Assembly (NCBI GenBank): GCA_013201405.1 | Contig: JABMJC010000004.1 | Coordinates: 1 to 37,941 of the forward strand | DNA length: 37,941 bases | Origin: Desulfobulbaceae bacterium | GTDB taxonomy: Bacteria > Desulfobacterota > Desulfobulbia > Desulfobulbales > Desulfobulbaceae | Reading direction: 5' to 3' | In this document: one piece after another, positions 14,247 to 22,213 of the stretch | Numbering within the stretch: position 1 is the stretch's first letter | Layout of the letters: each line of letters opens with the position of its first letter | Made by a program: the position numbers and the translations under genes | Notes under the pieces: generated by a model | Seen by the model: only the letters and a program-made list of their open reading frames with translations | Database searches by the model: none | What the model was told of the DNA's origin: nothing

Positions 14247-16349
14247 ATGAGCGAGATAAAACATACAATTTGCGGGATGTGCGCTGTCCGTTGCCCCGTT
14301 ACAGTGCGTGTGCAAGATGGCAAGCCCGTATGGATTGAAGGAAACGCCAATGATGCGGCCATGGGTAAAAGCCTGTGTGCCAAGGGCGGGGCCACCTTTG
14401 CCCAGCGTGACGACAAGCAGCGTCCTCTGGGTCCACTTCTGCGGATGGGCAAGCGCGGCGAAGGGCAGTGGCGGGAGGTGACGTGGGAAGAGGCCTTCTC
14501 CTTTGTGAGCAGCAAGTTGCAGGGTATTATTGAGGAGCACGGCGGACGTTCGGTGATGTTCTCCGACCGGGGCGGCCCCTTTGCCGACTTGCGCCAGGCC
14601 TTTGTCAAGGCCCTTGGTTCACCCAATTACATGAACCATGACTGCACCTGTGGTCGCAATACCCACCATGCCTCTCGTTCTGTATATGGCATGGGGCGTA
14701 AGGGTTTTGATTACGATTACGCAAACACGCGTCATCTGGTTTTGTTTGGCCGTAATATCACCGAATCGCTGAAGGTGAAAGAGGTGAAAAACGTGCTCAA
14801 GGGTCTGAAAAACGGCGCGCATCTCACCTACATAGATCCACGTTTTTCAGTGACCGCAGGTAAGGCCACCAGGTATTGGCAGATAAAACCAGGTACAGAC
14901 TATGCCCTGCTTCTGGCTATTGCCCACCATGTGCTCGACCGAGGATACTACGATGCGACTTTTGTCGAGCACTATGTGACGGGCCTTGATGAGTTCAGAA
15001 CCTTTCTTCAGCCCTATACTCCAGAATGGGCGGAAGAGCAAACCGGCATCAAGGCCAAGGATATCATGGCATTCTGCCATCAACTCAATGAAGATCGGCC
15101 CAGTGTGATCTTTCATCCCGGCTGGTTGTATACCCGCTACCAGGATTCGTTCTACGCCTCTCGCATGATGCACATCATGAACGCCCTCATGGGGTCAATT
15201 GAGCAGAAGGGCGGGCTTTTTTATGTCAAGGGTGCGAAAGATGCCGGTAAGAAGGGATTGAAAAGCATTGCCGCTGCCGTGCCAGCGGTCAAGGAGGAGC
15301 GTGCCGATGGTTGCGGTTCTCGCTATCCCCACTTCGACACCAGTGGTGGTATGCTGCACCTTGCCCTGGAGGCCGCTGATAAGGCAGATCCCTACCCTAT
15401 CAAGGCCTATTTTATTCACCGGCACAACCCGCTTATCGCCCTGCCTGATCCAGAGGAGCAACGCCGCATCCTGGACAAGCTAGAGCTAATCGTGGCAGTT
15501 GATATCAATTACAGCGATTCGGCTTGGTATGCAGATGTTATTCTGCCGGAAAGCACCTATTTGGAACGCAGCGACATCCTGCGCATGGAAAAGGGTTTGA
15601 AGCCTGGGTTCGGTCGCCGTCAACAATGTGTGGCTCCGATCAACAATACCAAGGCTGGCTGGGAGATTTACGTAGAACTGGCCCGGCGTCTGGGTAAAGA
15701 GGAATACCTGCCCTTTAAGACCATCGAAGATATTTGGAACTACCAGTTACAGGACACCGGCGTATCCATTGAGGACTTCGAGGACAAGGGTTTTATCAAG
15801 CTGTGCGACGACCCGATCTGGTACGACCGTGACAAGCTGAGTTTTGGTACTGAATCGGGCAAAATTGAGCTGTTTAATAAAAAGCTCGAAGCACAGGGTA
15901 TCCCTTCCTTCATTCCGTATGCTGCACCTGATGAAGGCCCTAGCGGCAGCTTCAGGCTGCTGTTTGGCCGTTGCGGTTACCAGGCCCATGGCCAACACCA
16001 AAACAATCCGATTTTGTCACAGCTGCTCGATGAGAACCATTTGTGGATTCATCCTACGCCTGCAGCGGAACTGGGCATCAAAGATGGCGATTGGGTCGAG
16101 GTCGCCCAGGGAAATGTTTCCGGACGTATCCGCGCCAAGGTGACCGGCAGAATTCATCCGCAGGCGGTTTTCATGCTGCATGGCTTTGGTACGCAGGTGC
16201 CGTTGCAGAAGCGGGCCTTGAACAAGGGATTGGCGGATCAGATCTTTCTGCAAGGAAAACTGACCGACTGGGACAAGGCTGGAGGAGGCGTCAATCTGTG
16301 CCAGAGTTTCGTCACCATTAAGCCGGCGGCCAGCCAGGAGTTGAAATAA
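14247..16349 (+). CDS. Molybdopterin oxidoreductase catalytic subunit, PsrA/PhsA-like, without a Tat signal
   Basis: This 700-residue protein belongs to the DMSO-reductase superfamily. An N-terminal 4Fe-4S motif is visible (Cys9, Cys12, Cys16, Cys44). The region LGSPNYMNHDCTCGRN aligns with the polysulfide/thiosulfate-reductase motif that carries the Mo-coordinating cysteine, here most likely Cys135. The C-terminal molybdopterin-binding domain (about 580-690) includes HPTPAAELGIKDGDWVEV. The N-terminus starts directly at the cluster domain with no twin-arginine signal, so the enzyme should be cytoplasmic, unlike classical PsrA or PhsA. Substrate is not determinable: a sulfur compound, formate or another oxyanion are all possible. 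Its stop overlaps the ferredoxin start (TAATG). It heads the run that continues into nuoA-N. Confidence 0.88.
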   Translation: MSEIKHTICGMCAVRCPVTVRVQDGKPVWIEGNANDAAMGKSLCAKGGATFAQRDDKQRPLGPLLRMGKRGEGQWREVTWEEAFSFVSSKLQGIIEEHGGRSVMFSDRGGPFADLRQAFVKALGSPNYMNHDCTCGRNTHHASRSVYGMGRKGFDYDYANTRHLVLFGRNITESLKVKEVKNVLKGLKNGAHLTYIDPRFSVTAGKATRYWQIKPGTDYALLLAIAHHVLDRGYYDATFVEHYVTGLDEFRTFLQPYTPEWAEEQTGIKAKDIMAFCHQLNEDRPSVIFHPGWLYTRYQDSFYASRMMHIMNALMGSIEQKGGLFYVKGAKDAGKKGLKSIAAAVPAVKEERADGCGSRYPHFDTSGGMLHLALEAADKADPYPIKAYFIHRHNPLIALPDPEEQRRILDKLELIVAVDINYSDSAWYADVILPESTYLERSDILRMEKGLKPGFGRRQQCVAPINNTKAGWEIYVELARRLGKEEYLPFKTIEDIWNYQLQDTGVSIEDFEDKGFIKLCDDPIWYDRDKLSFGTESGKIELFNKKLEAQGIPSFIPYAAPDEGPSGSFRLLFGRCGYQAHGQHQNNPILSQLLDENHLWIHPTPAAELGIKDGDWVEVAQGNVSGRIRAKVTGRIHPQAVFMLHGFGTQVPLQKRALNKGLADQIFLQGKLTDWDKAGGGVNLCQSFVTIKPAASQELK

Positions 16350-16852
16350 TGAGCAAGTATCACGTTCTTCAGGATGTTAAGGACTGTATTGGCTGCCGCG
16401 CCTGCGAGGTGCATTGCAAGGAAAAGAACAACAGCGGCCTTGGAGTGTATAATTGCAAAATGGTGGAGGTGGTTGCGCCAGAAGGCGAGAAGATGCGGGT
16501 GGATTTTGTCTATCTTTCCTGCTTCCATTGCAAGAAGCCCTGGTGTGTCGACGCCTGCCCCACCGGGGCCATGCGCCAGCGGGATGAAGACGGTATTGTC
16601 TACGTGGAAGGGGCGGCCTGTGTGGGGTGCAAAGCCTGCATTACCGCCTGTCCCTGGACCGTGCCACAGTGGAATCCGGAAACGGGTCGAGTGGAAAAAT
16701 GTGATCTGTGCAAGGACAGAATCGATGCCGGGTTGGAGCCAGCCTGTGTCACCAAATGCACCACAGGCTGCCTTACCTTCACCACTCCGGCAAAGGCTTC
16801 GCAGGCAAGTCGGCAGGCCTTTGCCGAGCGGATCATGAAGCACAGACGCTGA
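16349..16852 (+). CDS. Four-cluster ferredoxin electron-transfer subunit, PsrB/DmsB-like
   Basis: This 167-residue protein has sixteen cysteines in four motifs: CIGCRACEVHC (Cys13-23), CFHCKKPWCVDACP, CVGCKACITACPW and CDLCKDRIDAGLEPACVTKC. This is the standard layout of the PsrB/NrfC/DmsB family, which relays electrons between the molybdopterin subunit and a membrane partner. It has no signal peptide, consistent with a cytoplasmic complex. It overlaps the catalytic subunit gene at its start and ends 12 bases before nuoA, with no room for a promoter or terminator. That spacing suggests co-transcription with complex I. The usual NrfD-type anchor gene is missing from this position. Confidence 0.93.
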   Translation: MSKYHVLQDVKDCIGCRACEVHCKEKNNSGLGVYNCKMVEVVAPEGEKMRVDFVYLSCFHCKKPWCVDACPTGAMRQRDEDGIVYVEGAACVGCKACITACPWTVPQWNPETGRVEKCDLCKDRIDAGLEPACVTKCTTGCLTFTTPAKASQASRQAFAERIMKHRR

Positions 16853-16864
16853 TGAGGCCCGGTT

Positions 16865-17233
16865 ATGGATTTTATTCCCCGCGAATACTTGGGCATCCTG
16901 CTGCTGTTGCTTTTTGCTTCGCTCTTTGGTGTGCTCATCTTGTTCTTTGGCCGATTTTTCCGCCTGAGCAGACCGTATCATGAAAAGTTAATCGCCTATG
17001 AGTCTGGCAATGAGCCAACGGAAGAGCCACGTATGCGCTTTTCCATCAAATTTTATCTGATTGCTATTCTCTTTGTGCTTTTTGACGTGGAAGCCATCTA
17101 TCTTTATCCCTGGGCGGTCACCTATGATTACCTTGGTCTCTTTGCCCTGGTGGAAATGCTGCTCTTCCTCTTTTTACTAATGGTTGGCTATGTATACGCC
17201 TGGAAAAAGGGTGCCTTGGAGTGGTCCAAATGA
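16865..17233 (+). CDS. nuoA: NADH-quinone oxidoreductase subunit A
   Basis: This 122-residue protein has three membrane segments. It carries the conserved motif [40 protein letters not shown] in the expected place (quoted in part: ESGNEP, FDVEA). NuoA is a small membrane-arm subunit at the junction with the quinone site. A GAGG site precedes the ATG. It overlaps nuoB by four bases (ATGA). It is the first of eleven nuo genes in this run. Confidence 0.96.
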   Translation: MDFIPREYLGILLLLLFASLFGVLILFFGRFFRLSRPYHEKLIAYESGNEPTEEPRMRFSIKFYLIAILFVLFDVEAIYLYPWAVTYDYLGLFALVEMLLFLFLLMVGYVYAWKKGALEWSK

Positions 17234-17742
17234 GTTCCGACAAGGTGGTGCACCTGCCTGAAGGTCTACGACTGTTTCCGGGTGCGGGCGCCCTTTTGGG
17301 CCCCCTCGACAAATTGGTGAACTGGGGCCGGGCTGGCTCCATTTGGCCGGTAACCTTTGGCTTGGCCTGTTGCGCCATTGAAATGATGGATACCGGCGCC
17401 TCCACCAATGATCAGGACCGCTTTGGTATCCTGTTTCGTGCCAGCCCAAGACAGGCGGATTGCATGGTGGTGGCCGGTACACTCACCAAGAAAATGGCTC
17501 CTGCCCTGCGCCGGGTATATGATCAGATGCCCGAACCCCGCTATGTGATGGCCATGGGCAGTTGCGCCTGCAGTGGCGGGGTGTTTGACACCTATGCTGT
17601 GACCCAGGGGGTAGACCAAATTGTGCCGGTGGATGTGTATGTGCCTGGCTGTCCGCCGCGTCCCGAGGCCCTTTTGGAAGGGTTTCTCAAGTTGAAGGAA
17701 AAAATTATGGCAGAAGAGTTCCGATGGAGCAGCGTGCGATAG
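17230..17742 (+). CDS. nuoB: NADH-quinone oxidoreductase subunit B
   Basis: I use the ATG at 17230 (170 residues), which overlaps the nuoA stop, and not the GTG at 17221. Cluster N2 ligands are visible: [10 protein letters not shown] (Cys47, Cys48), MGSCACSGG and [11 protein letters not shown]2 is the terminal cluster that reduces quinone, so the electron path to quinone appears intact. The end overlaps nuoC by 19 bases. Confidence 0.96.
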   Translation: MSSDKVVHLPEGLRLFPGAGALLGPLDKLVNWGRAGSIWPVTFGLACCAIEMMDTGASTNDQDRFGILFRASPRQADCMVVAGTLTKKMAPALRRVYDQMPEPRYVMAMGSCACSGGVFDTYAVTQGVDQIVPVDVYVPGCPPRPEALLEGFLKLKEKIMAEEFRWSSVR

Positions 17743-18452
17743 CCGATACCCTCAAGACGCAGTTTTCCGAAGAGGTGGTGGACATTGTCGAGTACCAGGG
17801 TCAGGTTGGGGTGCTCCTTCGCCCCGATCAAATCGTGCCGATTCTGCGTTGGTTGCGCGATAGTGCAGACCTGCGCATGGATCACCTGCGTGCCCTGTGC
17901 GGTGTAGACAACAGTAAACGAAAAACATCGTATCCCGAACGTTTTGAGGTGGTGTATCAACTGTATTCCACAGAGTTGCGCCACGAAATTCGTCTGCGCG
18001 TGCTGCTGCCCGAAAAAGATCCCCATGTGGACTCCGTGGTTTCCCTGTGGTCGGGTGCCAATTGGCTGGAGCGCGAAGTTTTTGACATGTTCGGCATTCG
18101 TTTCAATCAACATCCCAACCTGAAGCGGGTGCTCTTGCCCGATGATTGGGAAGGACATCCCCTACGTAAGGAATATCCCCTCAAGGGTAGAAAGGAGTGG
18201 CAGGGGCTGGTAGAACTGAAAGAGCGGATTCAAGAGCTGGATCAGCACGGATTCTATCCTCCCCCGCCTGTTGAGGCGAAAAAGGGTGGAACAGCGAAGA
18301 AAGGCGCGAAAAATCCTGTGGAGCCCCAAAAAACCGTAGCACAGGCTGCAGGACCTGCGTCTGCAGGTAAGGAAAAGACAGCCACCGTGGCCGCGGCACT
18401 ACCTGCCGGTGTCAATACAGGCAAAACACTGCGCGAGAGGGACCAGGCATGA
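17724..18452 (+). CDS. nuoC: NADH-quinone oxidoreductase subunit C with extended low-complexity tail
   Basis: This 242-residue protein has the normal 30-kDa subunit core up to about residue 165, including [18 protein letters not shown] and the [11 protein letters not shown] motif. It then has an unusual tail (about 179-242) rich in Ala, Lys, Pro and Gly, beginning with [12 protein letters not shown]. NuoC supports the NuoD/NuoB quinone module. The tail is probably flexible and is not part of the usual family length. C and D are separate genes, not fused as in some enterobacteria. It overlaps nuoD by four bases. Confidence 0.95.
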   Translation: MEQRAIADTLKTQFSEEVVDIVEYQGQVGVLLRPDQIVPILRWLRDSADLRMDHLRALCGVDNSKRKTSYPERFEVVYQLYSTELRHEIRLRVLLPEKDPHVDSVVSLWSGANWLEREVFDMFGIRFNQHPNLKRVLLPDDWEGHPLRKEYPLKGRKEWQGLVELKERIQELDQHGFYPPPPVEAKKGGTAKKGAKNPVEPQKTVAQAAGPASAGKEKTATVAAALPAGVNTGKTLRERDQA

Positions 18453-19678
18453 AAGAGCCCAGCAAGCAGACAGTGGAAGTACCGGTCGCCACAGGCGATG
18501 AAGACCGCTACCGCCTGCGCATGGGGCCACAGCATCCAGCGACTCACGGTGTTTTGCGGGTGGATTTGGAGTTGGATGGCGAAACCATTGTTGCCTGTGA
18601 TCCCCAGGTCGGCTACCTGCACCGCGGCATCGAGAAGCTGGCTGAAAACCGCACCTATGCTCAAACCCTGATCCTGACTGATCGGCTGGATTACATTGCA
18701 GCCATGTCCAATAACTGCGGCTTTTGTGTGGCTGTGGAAAAACTTTTGGCCATTACTCCGCCCCTACGTGCCCGCTATATCCGTACCATAGTCAACGAGA
18801 TGTCACGCCTGGCCTCGCACCTGCTGTGGCTGGCTACCCATGCCCTGGACATCGGCGCCATGACAGTTTTTTTGTACTGTTTTCGGGAACGGGAGATCTT
18901 GCTGGAACTCTTCGAAGAATTGTGCGGCGCGCGCCTTACCTTTTCCTATCCCCGCATCGGTGGAGTACGTCAAGATGTAAACGCCTACTTTATCGATGGT
19001 CTGCAGCGCTTTATCGACATCTTTCCGGAAAAGATTCTGGAATACGAAACCTTGATCGACACCAACCGCATCTGGCTGAAGCGCACCGTGGGCATCGGCA
19101 AGGTGTCCAGGGAAAAGGCTCTGTCGCTTGGCCTGACCGGAGCCTGTCTGCGTGCCTCGGGTGTGGATTATGACGTGCGCAAGCACCAGCCCTATGACGC
19201 ATATGATTTAGTCGACTTTGAGGTGCCAATCGGCCAGGAAGGCGACAGTTATGCCCGTTATCGTTGCCGCATGGAGGAGATGCGTCAGTCGGTGCGCATT
19301 CTTCAGCAATGTATCGACCAACTGCCACCTGGGCCTATTGTTGGTGAAGATGCGCCGGATTTGCATATGTCACAACGGATCATCCCATTTCGTGAGGCAC
19401 GGGTCAGCGCGTATGGCACAGGTCTGATTGCGCTTTCCCACAAGACAAAACCCACCTATCCAGCGGGCGATATTTATGTGGCCACCGAGGTGCCCAAGGG
19501 CGAGCTGGGCTTTTACATTATTTCCGACGGCTCACCGCGCGCCTACCGCATGCATATCCGCTCGCCATCCTTTATCCATATCAGTGCGCTGACCGCGCTT
19601 TCGGAAGGTGGGCTGGTGGCCGATCTCATAACCAATATCGGCAGCGTTGACGTGGTGCTGGGCGAGTCGGACAGGTAA
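18449..19678 (+). CDS. nuoD: NADH-quinone oxidoreductase subunit D
   Basis: This 409-residue 49-kDa subunit carries the family signature RMGPQHPATHGVLR near residue 25, the GYLHRGIEKLAENR motif and the C-terminal DVVLGESDR typical of NuoD. Together with NuoB it forms the quinone-reduction site. It is related to hydrogenase large subunits, but the C-terminal cysteine pair for a NiFe centre is absent, so it is not a hydrogenase. The start overlaps the nuoC stop. Confidence 0.97.
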   Translation: MKEPSKQTVEVPVATGDEDRYRLRMGPQHPATHGVLRVDLELDGETIVACDPQVGYLHRGIEKLAENRTYAQTLILTDRLDYIAAMSNNCGFCVAVEKLLAITPPLRARYIRTIVNEMSRLASHLLWLATHALDIGAMTVFLYCFREREILLELFEELCGARLTFSYPRIGGVRQDVNAYFIDGLQRFIDIFPEKILEYETLIDTNRIWLKRTVGIGKVSREKALSLGLTGACLRASGVDYDVRKHQPYDAYDLVDFEVPIGQEGDSYARYRCRMEEMRQSVRILQQCIDQLPPGPIVGEDAPDLHMSQRIIPFREARVSAYGTGLIALSHKTKPTYPAGDIYVATEVPKGELGFYIISDGSPRAYRMHIRSPSFIHISALTALSEGGLVADLITNIGSVDVVLGESDR

Positions 19679-19694
19679 GACGAAGGGGAACACG

Positions 19695-20660
19695 ATGCAT
19701 ATTCTCATTCTTTTATTATACATACTGCTCCTCTTTACGGTGGTTATGCTGCACGTTGCCTATGCCACCTATTTTGAACGCAAGATTATCGGCCACATGC
19801 AGGTGCGTATGGGGCCCATGGAAGTGGGCTGGCATGGTCTGCTGCAACCCATTGCCGACGGGATCAAGTGTTTTTTCAAGGAAGATATCATTCCGGAAAA
19901 TGTCGATCCCCTGGGTTTTCGCCTGGCACCTGTGGTCAGCCTCACTGCCATGGTTGCCTCGTTGGCAGTGTTGCCCTTTGCCCCGGGCTGGGTGCTGGCG
20001 GATATCGACATTGGCCTGCTTTTTGTTTTCGCCATGAGCGGCTTGGCTGGCTATGGTGTGATTTTGGCCGGCTGGGCATCCAACTCGAAGTTCAGTTTCC
20101 TGGGCGGACTCCGCTCCATGGCCCAGGTGATCAGCTATGAAATTGCCCTGGGACTTAGCCTGGTTGGAGTGATGCTCCTGTCAGGTTCCTTGAACCTGAG
20201 CACCATTGTTGAGGCGCAAGGCGGCACCTTTGGCGGTATGTACATTTTCCCGCAGTTCATCGCCTTTGGTGTCTTTTTCGTGGCCATGTTGGCTGAGACC
20301 AATCGGGTGCCCTTTGACCTGCCAGAGGCAGAGGCTGAGCTGGTGTCCGGCTATTCTACCGAATACAGTGGCATGCGCTACGCCATTTTTTTCATGGCGG
20401 AATACGTGGGCATGTTGGTGATGTCGTCCTTGGGCACTATCTGTTTCTTTGGCGGCTGGAGCGGTCCCTTTGCAGTGCCGTACTTTCCCGCCTTGTGGTT
20501 TGTGCTCAAGGTGTACGCCTTTATGTTTGTTTTTATCTGGATACGGGCGACCATGCCGCGCTATCGCTACGATCAGCTCATGGAATTGGGCTGGAAATGG
20601 CTCATTCCGCTTGCCTTGGCCAATATTGTCTTGACCGCAGTGTGCAAGGCGTTGTTCTGA
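19695..20660 (+). CDS. nuoH: NADH-quinone oxidoreductase subunit H
   Basis: I use ATG 19695 (321 residues) because AAGGGGAA lies just before it; the longer frame from 19647 would overlap nuoD with non-family residues. About eight membrane segments are present. The signature ETNRVPFDLPEAEAELVSG (quoted in part: PFDLPEAE) and EYSGMRYAIFFMAEY form part of the quinone channel. NuoH connects the peripheral arm to the proton-pumping antiporter-like subunits. Confidence 0.96.
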   Translation: MHILILLLYILLLFTVVMLHVAYATYFERKIIGHMQVRMGPMEVGWHGLLQPIADGIKCFFKEDIIPENVDPLGFRLAPVVSLTAMVASLAVLPFAPGWVLADIDIGLLFVFAMSGLAGYGVILAGWASNSKFSFLGGLRSMAQVISYEIALGLSLVGVMLLSGSLNLSTIVEAQGGTFGGMYIFPQFIAFGVFFVAMLAETNRVPFDLPEAEAELVSGYSTEYSGMRYAIFFMAEYVGMLVMSSLGTICFFGGWSGPFAVPYFPALWFVLKVYAFMFVFIWIRATMPRYRYDQLMELGWKWLIPLALANIVLTAVCKALF

Positions 20661-20681
20661 GGTTGAGGCTGGGACAATTTT

Positions 20682-21320
20682 ATGCAGATTCAATACAAAA
20701 AAAAGCGCAACCTGCTGCAAAACCTGTTTCTGAGCGAATTGGTTCAGGGAATGTGGCTGACTTTGCGTCGTTTATTCACCAAGCCCATTACGCTGCAGTA
20801 TCCCCACGAGCAACCGAATGTGCGGCGAGGATTCCGGGGGCAACATGCCCTAGTGCGGGATCCCGAGACCCACACCACCCGTTGCGTGGGCTGCATGAAG
20901 TGCGTAATGGTCTGTCCATCCCGCTGTATCCGCATCCGCATCCAGAAAAGACCCGAGCATGGCAACCGCCGCTTTATTAGCGCATACCACATTGATGCGC
21001 TCCGCTGCGTATATTGTGGCTATTGTGCAGAAGTCTGCCCGGTGAATGCCATCATCCTTACCGAAGTTTTTGCGTATTCTGCCTTTGACCGCAAGAGTCT
21101 CTCCTATGACATGCCCCAGTTGCTTGACAATTGGGATCGTTACCTTGCAGAACAAGGCGAAGATTTGGCACAGTATGTCAATCCCACCTGGCGACCGCGT
21201 GGTTTGCCGGAAGGCCCCATGCCCGCGGGCAAACGTTTGCCTGTGCCCGATGATTGGAAGGGGAAAGGGCAGGTGGTGGGCAGGTTGTGGCGTCAATCCG
21301 TTCAAGGACAGAACAGGTAG
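20682..21320 (+). CDS. nuoI: NADH-quinone oxidoreductase subunit I
   Basis: This 212-residue protein has two 4Fe-4S motifs, CVGCMKCVMVCP and CVYCGYCAEVCP, for clusters N6a and N6b. It carries electrons from the input module to N2 on NuoB. The C-terminal part after the second cluster (about 130-212) is longer than in minimal NuoI. With NuoEFG absent, NuoI is the expected docking point for any alternative electron donor such as ferredoxin or the ferredoxin subunit encoded at 16349. Confidence 0.95.
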   Translation: MQIQYKKKRNLLQNLFLSELVQGMWLTLRRLFTKPITLQYPHEQPNVRRGFRGQHALVRDPETHTTRCVGCMKCVMVCPSRCIRIRIQKRPEHGNRRFISAYHIDALRCVYCGYCAEVCPVNAIILTEVFAYSAFDRKSLSYDMPQLLDNWDRYLAEQGEDLAQYVNPTWRPRGLPEGPMPAGKRLPVPDDWKGKGQVVGRLWRQSVQGQNR

Positions 21321-21324
21321 AGGC

Positions 21325-21912
21325 ATGTTTATTCCCATATATTTTTGGTATAGCGCCTTTGTGATCGTGCTCTGTGGCATTTTGGCCATCAGCCTGCGCA
21401 ACCCGGTGCACAGTGTGCTGGCAGTGCTGGTGCTATTCTTTCACATGGCGGGGTTGTACCTGCTGTTGCAAGCCGAATTTTTGGCGGCCGTGCAGATCAT
21501 CGTCTATGCCGGGGCCATATTGGTTCTCTATCTCTTTGTGCTTTTTTTGGTGAATTTAAAGGAAGAACTCAAACTCAGTGCCTTTGTTCCCGGTGTGTGG
21601 CTGGGACGCGGTATTGCCGCCGGACTTTTTGTTCTGCTCATCTGGATGCTGCCCTCCTTCACCAGTGGTATCAAGGGAAACTGGCCCAGCGCTGCAGTCA
21701 GCCAGGCCGGGCACACTAAGGCCCTGGGCGGAGAACTCTTTACCACCTATCTGATCCCCTTTGAGATTGCCGGGCTCATCCTCTTGGTGGCCCTGGTGGG
21801 TAGCTTGGTGCTGGCGGCAAGGATCGAGGGTGAGCAGTCGGGTCGTTCTGGGAAAAGAGACCAGAATGAACATCCGGCATTGCCACCGCATCAGGAGGAG
21901 GTGCAGCCATGA
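21325..21912 (+). CDS. nuoJ: NADH-quinone oxidoreductase subunit J
   Basis: The frame extends upstream but the family start is ATG 21325 (195 residues), five bases after the nuoI stop and behind a GGTAGAGG site. Five membrane segments are present, with the conserved AEFLAAVQIIVYAGAILVLY segment (quoted in part: VQIIVYAGA). The C-terminus is polar and charged. Its stop overlaps the nuoK start. Confidence 0.94.
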   Translation: MFIPIYFWYSAFVIVLCGILAISLRNPVHSVLAVLVLFFHMAGLYLLLQAEFLAAVQIIVYAGAILVLYLFVLFLVNLKEELKLSAFVPGVWLGRGIAAGLFVLLIWMLPSFTSGIKGNWPSAAVSQAGHTKALGGELFTTYLIPFEIAGLILLVALVGSLVLAARIEGEQSGRSGKRDQNEHPALPPHQEEVQP

Positions 21913-22211
21913 TTCCCTTGCACTGGTATGTCGGGCTTGCCTCTGCGCTGTTCTGTATAGGTGTCTGCGGTTTTCTCACCCGGCGTAACCTCATCATGAT
22001 GCTCCTGTCCGCTGAACTCATGCTCAATGCGGTGAACCTGAACTTGGTTGCCATGAGCTATTACCTGGAATCCCTGCGCGGTCACGCCTTTACCTTTTTC
22101 ATCATCACCGTGGCAGCAGCAGAGGCGGCCATTGGCCTGGGGATTGCCATTGCCCTGTACCAGCACCGCCGCAGTGTGCATACAGATTCCTTCACCGACC
22201 TGAAAGGATAG
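21909..22211 (+). CDS. nuoK: NADH-quinone oxidoreductase subunit K
   Basis: This 100-residue, three-helix membrane subunit has the conserved glutamates in the second and third helices (LLSAELMLNAVNLN and TVAAAEAAIGLGI), which are essential for proton transfer in the family. The length is typical. A strong AGGAGGAGG site lies inside the end of nuoJ. Confidence 0.96.
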   Translation: MIPLHWYVGLASALFCIGVCGFLTRRNLIMMLLSAELMLNAVNLNLVAMSYYLESLRGHAFTFFIITVAAAEAAIGLGIAIALYQHRRSVHTDSFTDLKG

Positions 22212-22213
22212 CC

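Noticed and set aside
18449-19678. A NiFe hydrogenase large subunit
   Set aside because: The gene is homologous to hydrogenases but lacks the paired CxxC nickel ligands and has the NuoD signatures.
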